From Nomia melanderi (Eukaryota > Arthropoda > Insecta > Hymenoptera > Halictidae), in the NCBI RefSeq assembly GCF_051020985.1, contig NC_135002.1:8308001-8372000 (forward strand): a DNA stretch of 64,000 nt, given 5' to 3'. Positions 29,501 through 39,722 of this stretch are shown one piece after another. Under the pieces are notes generated by a model. The model saw only the letters and a program-made list of their open reading frames with translations, searched no databases and was not told the DNA's origin. Within the stretch, counting starts at the first letter, position 1. Each line of letters opens with the position of its first letter. Position numbers and translations under genes: made by a program.

Positions 29501-31523
29501 ATAATAAAGAATTATGGGAAAAGAATGATTTAAAAGCATTCTGATGACGTCATTAAAAAATTAAAATTTTTGTAATTATAACTGTGAAATGACAATTTTA
29601 CGTTGAATAAATATTGACGTTTATATCTAATTGGTTTGTGTCTTCTGATTTTTTTTAGCTGCAGTACTTGCTGCTGACGAGCAACCTTTTTTTTGTACCC
29701 TAAAAGCTGATACGTTGACCTTTCAGATTTATTTTATCCATTAAAAGTATTATATTTAAATAATAATTTTTACATTATCACGCAAATAAGTATAAATAAA
29801 TAAATGAACCTCCACGTAATTAGTAAGGAGCATAATAGTCATTGAATAGGGGTTTAAGTTATTGGCCCTCTGGTGTACGTCTTAGGAAGCATGATGTTTC
29901 TGAACTTCAAGATTTTTAAATACTACGGATATTGTGCATTCCTGACTACTTATTGCGGTATTGCAAGTGTAAATCAATAAACTTTCAGTAATCACATTTC
30001 ACTTAACTGATAACAACCCTGTTAGTATCTTTCACAATACCAAGCTGTTAAGATCGATTTTCAGTATCGACTGAATACATGTTTGCATAAATCCGAAAGC
30101 TATTTAAAAATTAATAAAACAGAAATTAAGTGATATTAGAGTTACTTTGATGAAAACATTTCAAAGATAAGTGGAGACTTAATTTACCACTCGTTGTTAG
30201 CTTATTACTATAAAATATAATCTGAATTATTTAAACATCTGTGTTTTTCCGTAAATAATAATTGTGTCTTAATAATTGTTATTAAGCTACAGAAAATAGT
30301 AGAATCATCATTTCCGATGAAAATAAGCTTTAACAACAATGGGAAAGAATCAGGACAATGATTGGATAAGGAAGAACAGGCAAAACGCGAAGGATAACGG
30401 TTACCATTCGGTGGTTATGCATGCCTTACAGTTTGCATGAATTTACACCGAAATAAAATGACAGCCGCCGCGGTGATGCATTCAAAACGAAAAGAAATCA
30501 CTTGGAAACCGATCTCGTTAAAACGGTAACACATAGTCTCGTATTGAAATATTATTACATCCCCCGTTTGGTCTCCACTTCAAACACACGGGGAATTTCT
30601 TTGACACGAATAATCCGCGGAAACAACATCTCGAAAATCTCGTGTCCGTAAAATACTCCACTCCGATCCGATACGTTGGAGGAGCAACAAGTCACCACCG
30701 ACATTTATATTTCTTGTAACTACACGACGTTTAAAAGGGTGACGCGCAACGAAAATTTGACCGTGATAATAAAAATCTGAGTAACATTCATGCGCACCAA
30801 CCCAACGTGTATATATATATACACATATATATATATACCATATTTGGAAACCGGCTTTTCGATTCTATGGTGAAATTGAACGCACTGCAATAGCACCGGA
30901 GGGCTGCGCGAAGAAGAAGAGACACTCTCGATGGACACACAAAAGAAAAAATCGATCACAAGGATCGATCATCGTTACCAAACCTCGACACCACTCTCTG
31001 GCTTGTTTTACATGGAAATAGGTCGACAGGTTTGCCCGATACAAACCTTCTTCATGATTCCGGTTTTCCTTTTGGAGAAGGTGGTATACCTCCGTAGCTT
31101 ATTGTCGATGTACTCCATTTTAATCTTAACCCGTCCTTTGGTTTTCTTGCCGTTTGACGGGGGTGACTTTTTCGGCTGGCCCAAACTGGTGAACGACTCC
31201 TCCAGATTGTCGGGGACACAGTCCCCGGACATCGACATACCCTGCTGTTGCGAAAGCGCCTGCCGTGCGTTACTGTCATCGTAACAGACGTCCGCAGTGG
31301 TCCTCTTGATACCCCTCTGTACAGGTCCCACGCCGGCGTTCGGTGCGCCTGCAGCAGCCGCCGCGGCCATCATGGTGGCGCCACCGCGGCTTATTTGAGA
31401 AGTTGTAAGCTGGGAGGTGGACGGTCGGCCGTACATTTCCGAGCCAGCGTCGCTGCCTATCATCCCCATGCTGTACCCAAGACTTGCGTACCGACTATCT
31501 CTTCCGCCGCTAGGGTTGTCCAT
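11365..31523 (-). CDS. SRF: Serum response factor (Drosophila blistered orthologue), MADS-box transcription factor
   Basis: Nuclear MADS-box factor that binds CArG boxes, CC(A/T)6GG, with actin-MRTF or ETS partners. Coding exons are 31523-31047 (159 codons), 25221-24970 (84), 14720-14615, 12322-12218 and 11585-11365; phases agree and give 386 aa. The MADS box starts at residue 130 with GRVKIKMEYIDNKLRRYTTF; exon 2 completes it with AYELSTLTGTQVMLLVASET and the SRF-specific MSATGFEETELTYNIADDE. Exon 3 is acidic and Ser-rich (SDVCANESDGDTSDGD), like the same region of Drosophila Bs. The C-terminal exons carry IMYQMPQTVIYSPSPG and NNQPFITIPLN, then a poly-Thr run. I chose the start MDNPSGGRD because it opens the Ser/Ala-rich N-terminus that contains the family GIKR segment. 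Introns are 5.8, 10.2, 2.3 and 0.6 kb. Upstream CArG boxes suggest autoregulation. Confidence 0.95.
11624..12078. mobile_element. Tandemly duplicated TTAA-flanked MITE in the last SRF intron
   Basis: The left end reads TTAACGCTAGAATTACCG (11624) and the right end, as reverse complement, TTAACGCTAGAAGTACCG (12078). The inside splits into two similar 232-bp units: internal TTAA at 11843-11846, and the flank TTAAAGACGAT(T/C)TTA after both. Because the flank is copied too, this looks like one insertion followed by tandem duplication. TTAA plus inverted ends point to a piggyBac-type non-autonomous element. A relative lies at 62344-62568. Confidence 0.75.
12218..12322 (-). CDS. SRF: SRF coding exon 4 (transactivation region)
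   Basis: A 105-nt exon between ttttaag| and GGAG|GTGAGA. It codes for IMYQMPQTVIYSPSPG and VLLGIGQNGQPVQISQEG, similar to the MMYPSPHAVMYAP region of vertebrate SRF. Phase links it to exon 3 (1 leftover base) and exon 5. Confidence 0.88.
12323..14614. other. SRF intron 3
   Basis: A 2.3-kb intron (minus strand), GC- and CpG-rich between about 12.4 and 13.7 kb. It contains a purine tract (about 12823-12872) and a CGTCT pentanucleotide array (13336-13379). The open frames across the CpG-rich part lack family similarity and I read them as chance. Confidence 0.6.
13336..13379. repeat. (CGTCT)n microsatellite
   Basis: About eight tandem copies of a 5-bp unit, the last ones degenerate, within SRF intron 3. 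Confidence 0.8.
14615..14720 (-). CDS. SRF: SRF coding exon 3 (acidic Ser-rich linker)
   Basis: A 106-nt exon with strong sites (ctgtttcag| and CGG|GTAAGTA). It starts in phase 0, as exon 2 requires, and leaves one base for exon 4. It codes for EDGTSPRSDVCANESDGD and TSDGDSPVSKDLPKNHS, matching the acidic Ser-rich region that follows the MADS/SAM core in Drosophila Bs. Confidence 0.88.
14721..24639. other. SRF intron 2 with GC-rich islands
   Basis: A 10-kb intron on the minus strand. GC- and CpG-rich islands lie at about 16.4-19.1 kb and 22.0-24.6 kb, the rest is AT-rich. Simple repeats: degenerate ACCAAC/ACCT run (about 16676-16780), CGCTCG run (16932-16957) and ATGT run (20621-20667). A perfect CArG box is at 16810-16819 and a near match at 18277-18286. 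I found no exon that satisfies frame, phase and similarity together. Confidence 0.55.
16810..16819. promoter_or_regulatory. CArG box in an intronic CpG-rich island
   Basis: CCATATATGG is a perfect CC(A/T)6GG match inside SRF intron 2, in a GC-rich island where AT-only cores should be rare. A one-mismatch relative, CCGTATATGG, is at 18277-18286. A few perfect matches are expected by chance in 64 kb, so this is suggestive only. Confidence 0.35.
24640..24969 (-). CDS. SRF: Possible read-through extension of SRF exon 2 (109-residue Pro/His/Gly-rich tail)
   Basis: Beyond the exon 2 donor the same frame runs on for 109 codons to a TAG at 24642-24640. The product would be rich in Gly, Pro and His (SPHGGSLHGGYPGGGPTGG, a poly-Pro run, HAQHAHLIAHAHAG, HHAAYHPHMSHSHPQR). 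If the intron is retained, or the mRNA is cleaved here, SRF would have the DNA-binding core with an alternative tail and no normal transactivation region. A second possible donor (CAACG|GTAGTA at 24643) has phase 2, which fits none of the downstream exons found. Composition looks protein-like, but GC-rich insect intron sequence can also stay open, so use is unproven. Confidence 0.45.
   Translation of the reverse strand, partial: VRQLVYGSPHGGSLHGGYPGGGPTGGPPGHPQPPPPPPPPGSQHAPPSHAQHAHLIAHAHAGSSSSHLVPCSSPGPMLAGGPYQQSCPSPLPPHHAAYHPHMSHSHPQR
24970..25221 (-). CDS. SRF: SRF coding exon 2 (rest of MADS domain and SAM extension)
   Basis: Starts after tttgattgcag| with GCG TAC GAG (AYE), phase 0, and ends at CAGAAA|GTAAGG, phase 0. 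It codes for the dimerisation half of the MADS domain and the SRF extension (GHVYTFATRKLQPMIT, KALIQTCLNSPD). Phase agreement with exon 3 and similarity to Drosophila Bs (NIAD followed by an acidic Ser-rich stretch) fix this donor. The frame stays open past it; see the separate read-through entry. Confidence 0.92.
25222..31046. other. SRF intron 1
   Basis: A 5.8-kb, mostly AT-rich intron on the minus strand inside the MADS-domain coding region. It holds an AT microsatellite (30812-30837) abutting a perfect CArG box, CCATATTTGG, at 30838-30847, about 200 bp downstream of exon 1. No other exon or RNA gene is recognised. Confidence 0.6.
31047..31523 (-). CDS. SRF: SRF coding exon 1 (N-terminus and first half of MADS domain)
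   Basis: This exon codes for 159 residues: a Ser/Gly/Ala-rich N-terminus with a poly-Ala run, then the basic DNA-binding half of the MADS box ending TGIMKK. The donor AAG|GTTTGT at 31046 is phase 0, splitting the MADS domain where SRF genes usually have an intron. The open frame continues upstream of the chosen ATG (31523-31521) to 31646, so a longer N-terminus is not excluded. Confidence 0.93.
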
Positions 31524-31966
31524 TACGGACTCGCACACATTTATTCCCTTTCCCTCGGCCCTTCTTCGCCACGGAATCGCGAAAAGTCGGCGCAATGTTT
31601 CCCACGTGATCAACCATCTAGAGGAACACGGGACAACAACGCGCACTGCACGAGCGCTCCCCGCGAACTGAATGCGCGCTGTGTATCGTAACTTGACCTA
31701 CGTGCTAACGCGGTGCCTCCGTGCGTTCCTGCGCAGCTTCTACCCCCACCAGCAATCGAGCACGCGGTAAAAAAGTAGTCCCACCATACGGGATAGCCCT
31801 TCGCGCAGGAAGATTTTGGAAAATTCTTTTACGAAAAAATTCAGCGGGTCACGAAGGTTCTAGATCCGGTGGCGAACGATCCCGTTGGGCCTTCGGTTAC
31901 ACGAAATTCGACTGGAAAATTTCAGGCGGAGTGGTACAAGAATCGACGAGAGGGCGTCCCCGGCTG

Positions 31967-32017
31967 CCATATTTAGAAGTAGACGTTACCATATTAGGGA
32001 AAGTTTGCCAAATATGG
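31967..32017. promoter_or_regulatory. Triple CArG (serum response element) cluster upstream of SRF
   Basis: Three CArG-type sites lie 444-496 bp upstream of the SRF start codon: CCATATTTAG (31967-31976, one mismatch), CCATATTAGG (31989-31998, the core of the vertebrate c-fos SRE) and CCAAATATGG (32008-32017, perfect). Two perfect sites within 29 bp are very unlikely by chance at this base composition. Vertebrate SRF is known to regulate its own promoter through CArG boxes; the same role here is inferred. Confidence 0.7.
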
Positions 32018-33060
32018 TGAACAGAGGTGGTCCTTCCTTTTCAAATGATCACTCGGCGCGCCGCGACAAAACACCAATCCAACTGACAGTAGCGCTTCCT
32101 GCACGCCTCTCCTCCCCCTCCTCTCTTTTACCGGTATGTCCTTCCTATTTCTACGTGCTTACTAAAACATAAGGCTGATAAGCGACTCTCTGTGTAGGGC
32201 CGCTATTTCTTGCCACGTCCGAGCTTTCGTGCTTTTATCAAGCTTTGTTTACGTTTAGTTTAACTGATCGTGTCGTGTTTCTGTTGGGCTGTGAACGACG
32301 ACCAGAAATAATAAGAGTCGGCGTGTATCACTGTCGCGTGAAGTACTCATCATCAAAGTTTCCTCGTAACGAAATAGCTTTTACGTCCAAATTGGAGCAA
32401 TAAGATGCTTCTGTTAATCTTGGTGAATGCTTCATAAGATTACATACATAGCTCAACAGAAATTACATTTGAATATTTTTAATCGAGTGTACATAGAATT
32501 TGCTAAAATTTGTAGTGGATGATTCTGTAAGCTTTACAAAATTCAACATAGTGATTGATACCACTGTCCTTAGTATATGTGCTAATGTTCTGTGTCAATA
32601 TTGATGTGTTTTCATACCGGATTTTGTTTTTATATTCAAATGTTGAAAATCCGGACTACCAATAATTTATGTAGATTCAAGATAATAATTACTATGCAGT
32701 AACATATTGTTGCTATAATCTGCATAAAAGTAATAAAATAATAACTGAACATTGTATACGCAAAATATATCCCATTACACAGTAAGCCGTCTTTATAAAT
32801 AAAGTGATAAAAATGTGAGTATTACTGACAATAATTTTATGGAAGCAATATTTATTGCAAACGTAGTACTTTATTTTAATGTAATCTTATTATAAAATAA
32901 AAAACAATTTTCAATATAATAAAATCTTAGAACTATATTACATGGTAAATAATATTTATATTATACAAGACTTACTTCTCATAAATTAGATATTCTATAG
33001 TATTTATATTATAATTTTTGTATTTATATATTTATATGTATGTATATGTGAAAAAATTAA
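32018..33060. other. Intergenic space between SRF and MED29
   Basis: The left part (to about 32.4 kb) is GC-richer and probably includes the SRF promoter and first exon 5' end. The right part is AT-rich and holds the MED29 3' end. No exon is seen. Confidence 0.5.
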
Positions 33061-33639
33061 CTATTCACCAGATGCTACTGCATGTGCTGCAGATATTAAA
33101 GTATCATGTACTTCACGTGCATATGCAACTTGTGCCCGTACAGTCATTAAAAATTGAGGATAAGTTAAAGCTGGTCCTTCTTGTGCTCCAACAGTGTCAG
33201 TACGTGTAGGTATGACAGACACTGGTAAATACCGTAGAGCACTAGAATTCTGTGACAAACATTCTATAGATGTTTTTAAATGTAATTCTATTTGATCACA
33301 AATAGAATAAAATTCTTCCATATTCTTATTAAAACGATGGTCAGGTTGATCAATTCCTTTAAGAGATCCAACATCTACTAAACTATTTTGGTGCAATGTA
33401 TGAGCTGCAGTCTTAAGAGCTATAGCTAATGATTCCCTCAGTGGTCCAATTAAAGACTTCACTTTAGAAATATTCTCAAGTTTCTCTTGCGGCTGTTGTT
33501 GCTGCTGCTGCTGTTGTTGTTGCTGCTGAACTTGTTGTGGTGGTGCTTGTTGTGGGTTTTGAGGAATTTGAGGATTCACAGGCTGGGTCATTTGCCCTAC
33601 TCCAATAGCTCCTGGTTGTTGTATAGGTGGAATATTCAT
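33061..33639 (-). CDS. MED29: Mediator complex subunit 29 (Drosophila intersex)
   Basis: Subunit of the Mediator tail module, which links activators to RNA polymerase II; the Drosophila orthologue intersex works with doublesex in female differentiation. This is a single uninterrupted exon of 192 aa, near the family size of ~200. The N-terminus is Pro/Gln-rich (MNIPPIQQPGAIGVGQMTQP) and holds a poly-Gln run of 12 from CAG/CAA codons at about 33485-33530. The conserved helical core follows: LENISKVKSLIGPLRESLAI, FNKNMEEFYSICDQIELHLK, and the ALTYPQFLMTVRAQVAYARE segment near the C-terminus. It is divergent from SMC2 (starts 1.3 kb apart). Confidence 0.95.
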   Translation of the reverse strand: MNIPPIQQPGAIGVGQMTQPVNPQIPQNPQQAPPQQVQQQQQQQQQQQQPQEKLENISKVKSLIGPLRESLAIALKTAAHTLHQNSLVDVGSLKGIDQPDHRFNKNMEEFYSICDQIELHLKTSIECLSQNSSALRYLPVSVIPTRTDTVGAQEGPALTYPQFLMTVRAQVAYAREVHDTLISAAHAVASGE

Positions 33640-34967
33640 TGTGAACCTAACAATGCAATCACGCTAAAAAATGCTGAAATTTTATACGTTGTCTGTATAA
33701 ATGAATTTTATTAAAAATGTATCGTGTACTTAACATTGATAAGCTCATTTTCTTATTTAAAGAATGAGAATTAGATTTTATACATCTAATCACAACACAA
33801 TCAAAACTTTAAATTATAATCAACTAAATACCGATACTTTTACTCATTAATGAATTCATTTTTATAAATTTCAAAATATCTTTACTTTCATTTGAAGTTA
33901 GTCCGTGATAAAAATTAAATGTTACCTATTTTTCTTTCATAAACAAATGGTATTCAAAGCATTTTACGGCATTTGAACATATTCAACTAAAAAATAAACG
34001 TACCTAAATGGTCATTGGGATCATAACAAAGCTTTCTAAACAAGCCAACAGAGGGCTACGTAGCGTAACTGATTCCTACAAATTTTACTATACCAACTTT
34101 CTTCCAAAATTCCGTTCTATAAAATGTAAATCCTTATAATTACAATTTTTAAGTAAATTCTTAATAATAACTGTGCCCTTATAACTTACCTAGACCTTTT
34201 AAATACTTTTGCTTATTGTATAAAACAAGGTGCCGAACTGCTTCCCCTCAAGTTAGTGACTTCTGATCAGCGATTCCTTTTCTACCTTCACTTTCGGAGC
34301 TGTACGAAGCTGTGTACGTGAACAGTTCTATGAGTGTTCAGTACAAGCAGGGAAAAGTAGATATGGAGAGGGTAATTCTTCGTGAGGGGAAAGACCCTAG
34401 AGATTTCGTCAACTTCCAGTTCGACACCCCTGAGCTATACCGACTCGTTTCGATAATTAAGTTTTATATATTAAAAGGATGAAGCTGTCTTAATTAATTT
34501 CTGAAAGTTTCATTTGTGTTTTTTAAAATATTTTGTATACAAATTTGTAATTAAAATTGTTAAAAATTTGTAATCAATTTTGCTACATCTGTGTTCATAC
34601 GCTTATATAGATAGTGTAACTTTAATGTCAAACGTTACTCTTTCTCAATAGGTAGAAAAAATAATTCTTTTTACTTCGAAATATAAATTTAGCATAGAAT
34701 CATTCTTAATCTTATTTGCCATAAGTTAAAGGCATTATAAAAACGTAAAAGGTTTATGTGTTCAAAAATCGTAAGAATGAAATTGTAAAATGAAATAATG
34801 AATAAGTTCCCATTATTTGATATGTGTTTCCTTTCTACGTCGCATAAAATAAATGCAGTATACCGGTTATTATTCATAATTTGAATTTGTAGTTTTGTTT
34901 ACGGTGTGTAAATACATTTACAGAACTATATTTTCATATATGTGTAATTTACTGTTTGCATTTCAAA
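33640..34967. other. Divergent intergenic region between MED29 and SMC2
   Basis: Probably holds both promoters and 5' UTRs. Mostly AT-rich except for a GC-richer patch at about 34230-34440 that contains the small open frame listed separately. Confidence 0.5.
34330..34482 (+). CDS. Possible small ORF (50 aa) upstream of SMC2
   Basis: ATG at 34330 opens 50 codons (MSVQYKQGKVDMERVILREG, then KDPRDFVNFQFDTPELYRLV) and ends at TGA 34480-34482. The frame is open back to about 34268. The patch is clearly GC-richer than its surroundings, and composition is protein-like, but I recognise no family. It could be a small gene, an unlinked exon, a relic or a chance frame. Confidence 0.25.
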   Translation: MSVQYKQGKVDMERVILREGKDPRDFVNFQFDTPELYRLVSIIKFYILKG

Positions 34968-37900
34968 ATGTACATAAAATCTATGGTATTAGAGGGATTC
35001 AAATCATATGGAAAAAGAATTGAGATAAATGGTTTTGACAAAGAGTTCAATGCAATCACAGGATTCAATGGTAGTGGGAAATCAAACGTTTTGGATGCAA
35101 TATGTTTTGTTTTAGGTATTTCAAATCTTAGCCAGGTATATATTATATTTTCTTATGTTTATGTTTATACAGCTTTCCAGTATTAACCTTTACACATGTT
35201 GCTTTTTTGAATAAAAGTAGTTATATGATGCAATTTTATGTGATCACAAAAACATTTTAGCCACAAATAATATTATGTATCTAAAATTTGTTATGTACAC
35301 AATAATATAACAAAATTATATTCTTTGTAAATTCTGGTTGTGTATTTGTTTATACTTATACTAATCTATATTTATTAATTATAGGTCCGTGCAACATCAT
35401 TACAAGATTTAGTTTATAAGTCTGGTCAAGCAGGTATTAAGAAAGCTAGTGTTACAATAACATTTGACAATCATGATAGAAATTCCTCTCCAATGGGATA
35501 TGAACATCACGAAGAAATAACAATTACAAGACAAGTTGTAATTGGTGGTAAAAATAAATATTTGATTAATGGATCCAATGTTCCAAACAAACGTGTGCAG
35601 GATATGTTTTGTTCTGTTCAATTGAATGTAAATAATCCTCACTTTTTGATCATGCAAGGAAGAATTACAAAAGTTTTGAATATGAAACCTACAGAAATTT
35701 TATCTATGATAGAAGAAGCTGCAGGTACACGAATGTATGAAAATAAAAAGGAGGCTGCTTTAAAAACTATAGAAAAGAAAGACAGCAAATTAAGGGAAAT
35801 AAACGATGTATGACATAATATATAAATTTATGTATTCAGTTTATTGATAAATGCTTTAAAAAGTATATTTCATTTTAGATTTTGAAAGAAGAAATAGGAC
35901 CAAGGTTAGCAAAACTCAAAGAGGAAAAGACACAATATGTGGAGTTTCAACGCATAGAAAGGGAATTAGAACATAGCAAAAGAATTTGTCTTGCTTGGAA
36001 ATATGTGAATGCTATAAATGAAAGTGAAAAAGCAGAAGGAAATGTACAAGCTGTTAAGGATAAAATAGATGAAAAAACAAAAAGTATTGCACTTGGTGAA
36101 GAAGAAATTAAAAATATAGATAAAGAATATGATGATATTGTCAAAACAAGAGATACAGTGTGTATTTTTTAAAAAACTAAATTATTATATTTTTATATAA
36201 CTCAATTACTTATTTCTTTTAGGAAATGGGAAGCCAATTACAAACATTAGAAAAGGAATTAGGAGAAGCAGAGAAAAAGCAATATAAGTTATCAGCTGAA
36301 GTTAATAGTAGCAAAGAAAGTAATAAAGCTGCTAAAAAGGCTGTGGAACAATTGAAGACTAACATAGATGATGATGAAAAGGCTTTTAAATCAAAACAGG
36401 AAGAGTATGCTAAAGTTGAAGGTCTTTTTAAGCAATTGAGAGAGACAGATCAACAGGATTGTAATGCATTACGGGTTGCACAAGAGAAATATCAAAAAAT
36501 TACTTCTGGTTTATTGGAAAGTCAAGATGGTGAAAATGCAACATTAGAACAACAATTAATAGCAGCGAAACAAGCAGCGACGGAAGCACAGACAGAGTAT
36601 AAACAATGTGAAATGACATTAAATCATAATAGGGAACAATTAAAGAGGAAGAAAATAGACCTAAAAAATACCGGGAATGAATATAAAAAATATACTAAAG
36701 ATCTTGAAGATAAAGAGAAAGATCTAAAAAATTTGGAAAATGAACTAAAGAAACTTAATTATCAAGATGGAACTGCAGAACAATTAAAACAGCAAAGGCA
36801 TACATTGAAATCTGAAATAAGAGTATTAGAAGAAAAAGTAGATTACTTTGAATCCAGACATCCGCAAATTAGGTTTGAATATCAAAAACCTGAGCCTAAT
36901 TTCAATTCTAATTCTGTAAAAGGAGTGGTTTGTAAACTAATTACAGTCAAGGATAAACGAGCTGCATATGCTTTAGATATTGCTGCAGGAGGAAAGGTAA
37001 GAACTTAGGGATTCTTATACAGAAGTAATATTACAAATTTTGTTTAGCACTGAAGATTAAAATTGCAATTAAATTGTTAAATTTCAGTTGTATAATGTAA
37101 TAGTCGATACAGAAACTACTAGTAAAAAATTGCTTCAACGTGGACAATTACGAACACGTGTTACTATTATTCCTTTGAATAAAGTAAACGGAAGAGCAAT
37201 GGACAATCAAATAATTCATTTGGCCCAAAAGATAGGCGGAGTTGAGAATGTACAACCGGCATTGTCTCTTATAGATTTCCCGGAACAAACTCTGTCAGCT
37301 ATGACTTGGATTTTTGGACAAATCTTTATCTGTAAAGACATTGAAACTGCTAAGAAAATTGCATTTCACGAGAGAATTATGAAGAAATGTGTTACCTTGG
37401 AGGGCGATGTTGTTGATCCCGCTGGTACCTTATCTGGTGGTGCAGCATCAAAGTCAGGTTCTATGTTATTAAAGATAGAAGAGTTAAATGCTATACAAAA
37501 AGAGTTGAATAGTAAACAACAAAGTTTTCAAGGGATTGAGACTACTCTGGCAAGTGTGGCTAATGTTGCGGAAAACTATATGTCATTGAAACAAAAATTT
37601 GATTTACGGAATTATGAAATCGGTATGGTAAAACAAAGATTAGAACAAACAGTTTATTATAAAATAAAAGAAGAGGTATGCCTTGATAGTTTAACATAAC
37701 AAAATAGGGTCCTGTTCTTCAATATTTATGTATTTATTTTTTAGATTGATGAATTAGAGAAAAGTATTCAAGAACTTTTAGAAAAAATGGCAACAGCAGA
37801 AAAAAATGAAAAGGCAAGTTCTAAACGCGCTGAAGAACTAGAACACCAATTAAAGGATTCAGCTAATATTCGCGAAAAGCAATTAAAAGAAGCCGGGAAA

Positions 37901-39214
37901 GAATTAGAAAGATTGAAGAAAAAGGCAGAGAATAGTCGTAAAGAGTGGCAAAAACGAGAACAGGAAGCAGAAACACTTGAATTAGAAATTAAAGAATTAC
38001 AAAAGAGTATTGAAACTGGCAAAGAACAGTTACAATCTTCAGAAGAAAAATTAAAAGCGCAAAAAGAAACAGCAAATACATTAGAAGAAGAATTAAATGA
38101 AGCAAAAAACAATGTGAAACAATTACAGTCCAAAGTAAAAGAACAGAAAGACATTATTAATAAACAGAATGTTAAAATGCGGAAGCTCATGGCGAAAAAA
38201 GAAGATATTATAAAACAAAACAAAGATGCAGAGTTAGATATTAAAAAGTTAAGTCATGAGATTAATTCAATAAAAAGTTGTGCTGCAGATTGCAAACAAA
38301 AGGTTTTGGAACTTCTACGTAAATACGAATGGATTGAACAAGATAAGATATATTTTGGGAAAGCAGGTCATTTTTAATTTATACGATTACAATATATTTC
38401 TTTTACATTATAATATCTAACTTTAATCAATGAATTTGTTACATATCTTTTTTCTTTATTACAGGTGGTATTTACGACTTTGAAGTAAATAAACCTGATA
38501 AAATGGAAGAAAAAGTACACAGGCTACAGACATTACGTGAAAAGTTAAGTCGGAACATTAATACACGCGCTATTAGCCTACTCGATAAAGAAGAAGAACA
38601 ATATAATGAAATGATGAAGAAAAAGAAAATAGTTGAAAGTGATAAAAACAAAATATTAGAAACCATTAAACATTTGGATGAAAAGAAAAGAGAAACATTG
38701 CTTAAAGCTTGTGAACAAGTACTATTAATTAATATTTTTATAATTATTATTTGAGTCATATAAAAAATTTAATGAAAATTGTTTCTAGGTAAATAAAGAT
38801 TTCGGGTCGATATTTAGTAGTTTGTTACCGGGAGCTGATGCAAAATTACAGGCTCCTGCAAATCAAACAGTCACGGAGGGTTTAGAAGTAAAAATCGCGT
38901 TTTCTGGTATTTGGAAAGAGTCACTTGGAGAATTATCTGGAGGTCAGAAATCTCTAGTAGCTTTATCTTTAATTTTAGCTATGCTTTTATTCAAACCCGC
39001 GCCTCTTTATATTTTGGATGAAGTTGATGCTGCTTTGGACCTCTCTCATACAGAGAATATTGGTGTCATGTTGAAAAAACACTTTAAACATTCACAATTT
39101 ATTGTTGTATCATTGAAAGATGGTATGTTCAACAATGCTAATGTAATATTTACTACTAAATTTGTTGACGGAATGTCAACAATATCTAGGAGTCACAAAG
39201 TAAGAAATAAGTGA
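34968..39214 (+). CDS. SMC2: Structural maintenance of chromosomes protein 2 (condensin core ATPase)
   Basis: Core subunit of condensin, pairing with SMC4 to compact mitotic chromosomes. Coding exons are 34968-35135, 35385-35807, 35879-36157, 36223-36996, 37088-37675, 37745-38366, 38465-38718 and 38789-39214; phases agree and give 1177 aa (human 1197). The N-terminus MYIKSMVLEGFKSYG is typical. The Walker A motif is GFNGSGKSN (about residues 32-40). Long coiled coils flank a hinge around GVVCKLITVKDKRAAYALDI, which the fourth intron interrupts. The ABC signature LSGGQKSLVALSL is at about 1085 and Walker B LYILDEVDAALD at about 1109. All ATPase motifs are intact. The frame opens 12 nt before the chosen ATG only through a non-ATG codon. 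The gene converges on the RPS6KC1-like gene with 508 bp between stop codons. Confidence 0.96.
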
Positions 39215-39722
39215 ATATAGATTTAAGGTAACATAGATTTACTTGTATAAATAAATTAATATTTTTTCTACCTATAATGAAAAATTACATATTTTAATAT
39301 ATTACCTAATAATTAGTTTTTACGTAACTATTTCTGTACAATAATGTGGGATCAGAACATTTCAGAACCTTAGGATGCAGTTTTAAAAAAATTAAGAAAA
39401 AAGGCATTGTTTTATAAGAACTTTTTTCCACAAGATCTTCAAATACTAAACTAATTTTTATACATTACGTTTTAAATAATCTTACAATGACTCGCGATTA
39501 TTAAACATAATCAATACATTAAATTCCTTACGGAAAAAGTTAAATCTGAAACATAATAATTTATTGTGAAATGTTTCTGAAGTGTTCGTTTTTTAAGCAT
39601 TTAAGTACATAAGTATACAACGAAACTTGTCTAAATATACATATATATATATATTTTTTTTTTCTTTCCGAAAGAATTATCTGAAGTTGTTTTTTTGGGG
39701 ACTTCACAGGTGGTAAAGTTTC
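39215..39722. other. Convergent 3' flanks of SMC2 and the RPS6KC1-like gene
   Basis: AT-rich sequence between two stop codons, presumably both 3' UTRs. Nothing else seen. Confidence 0.5.
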
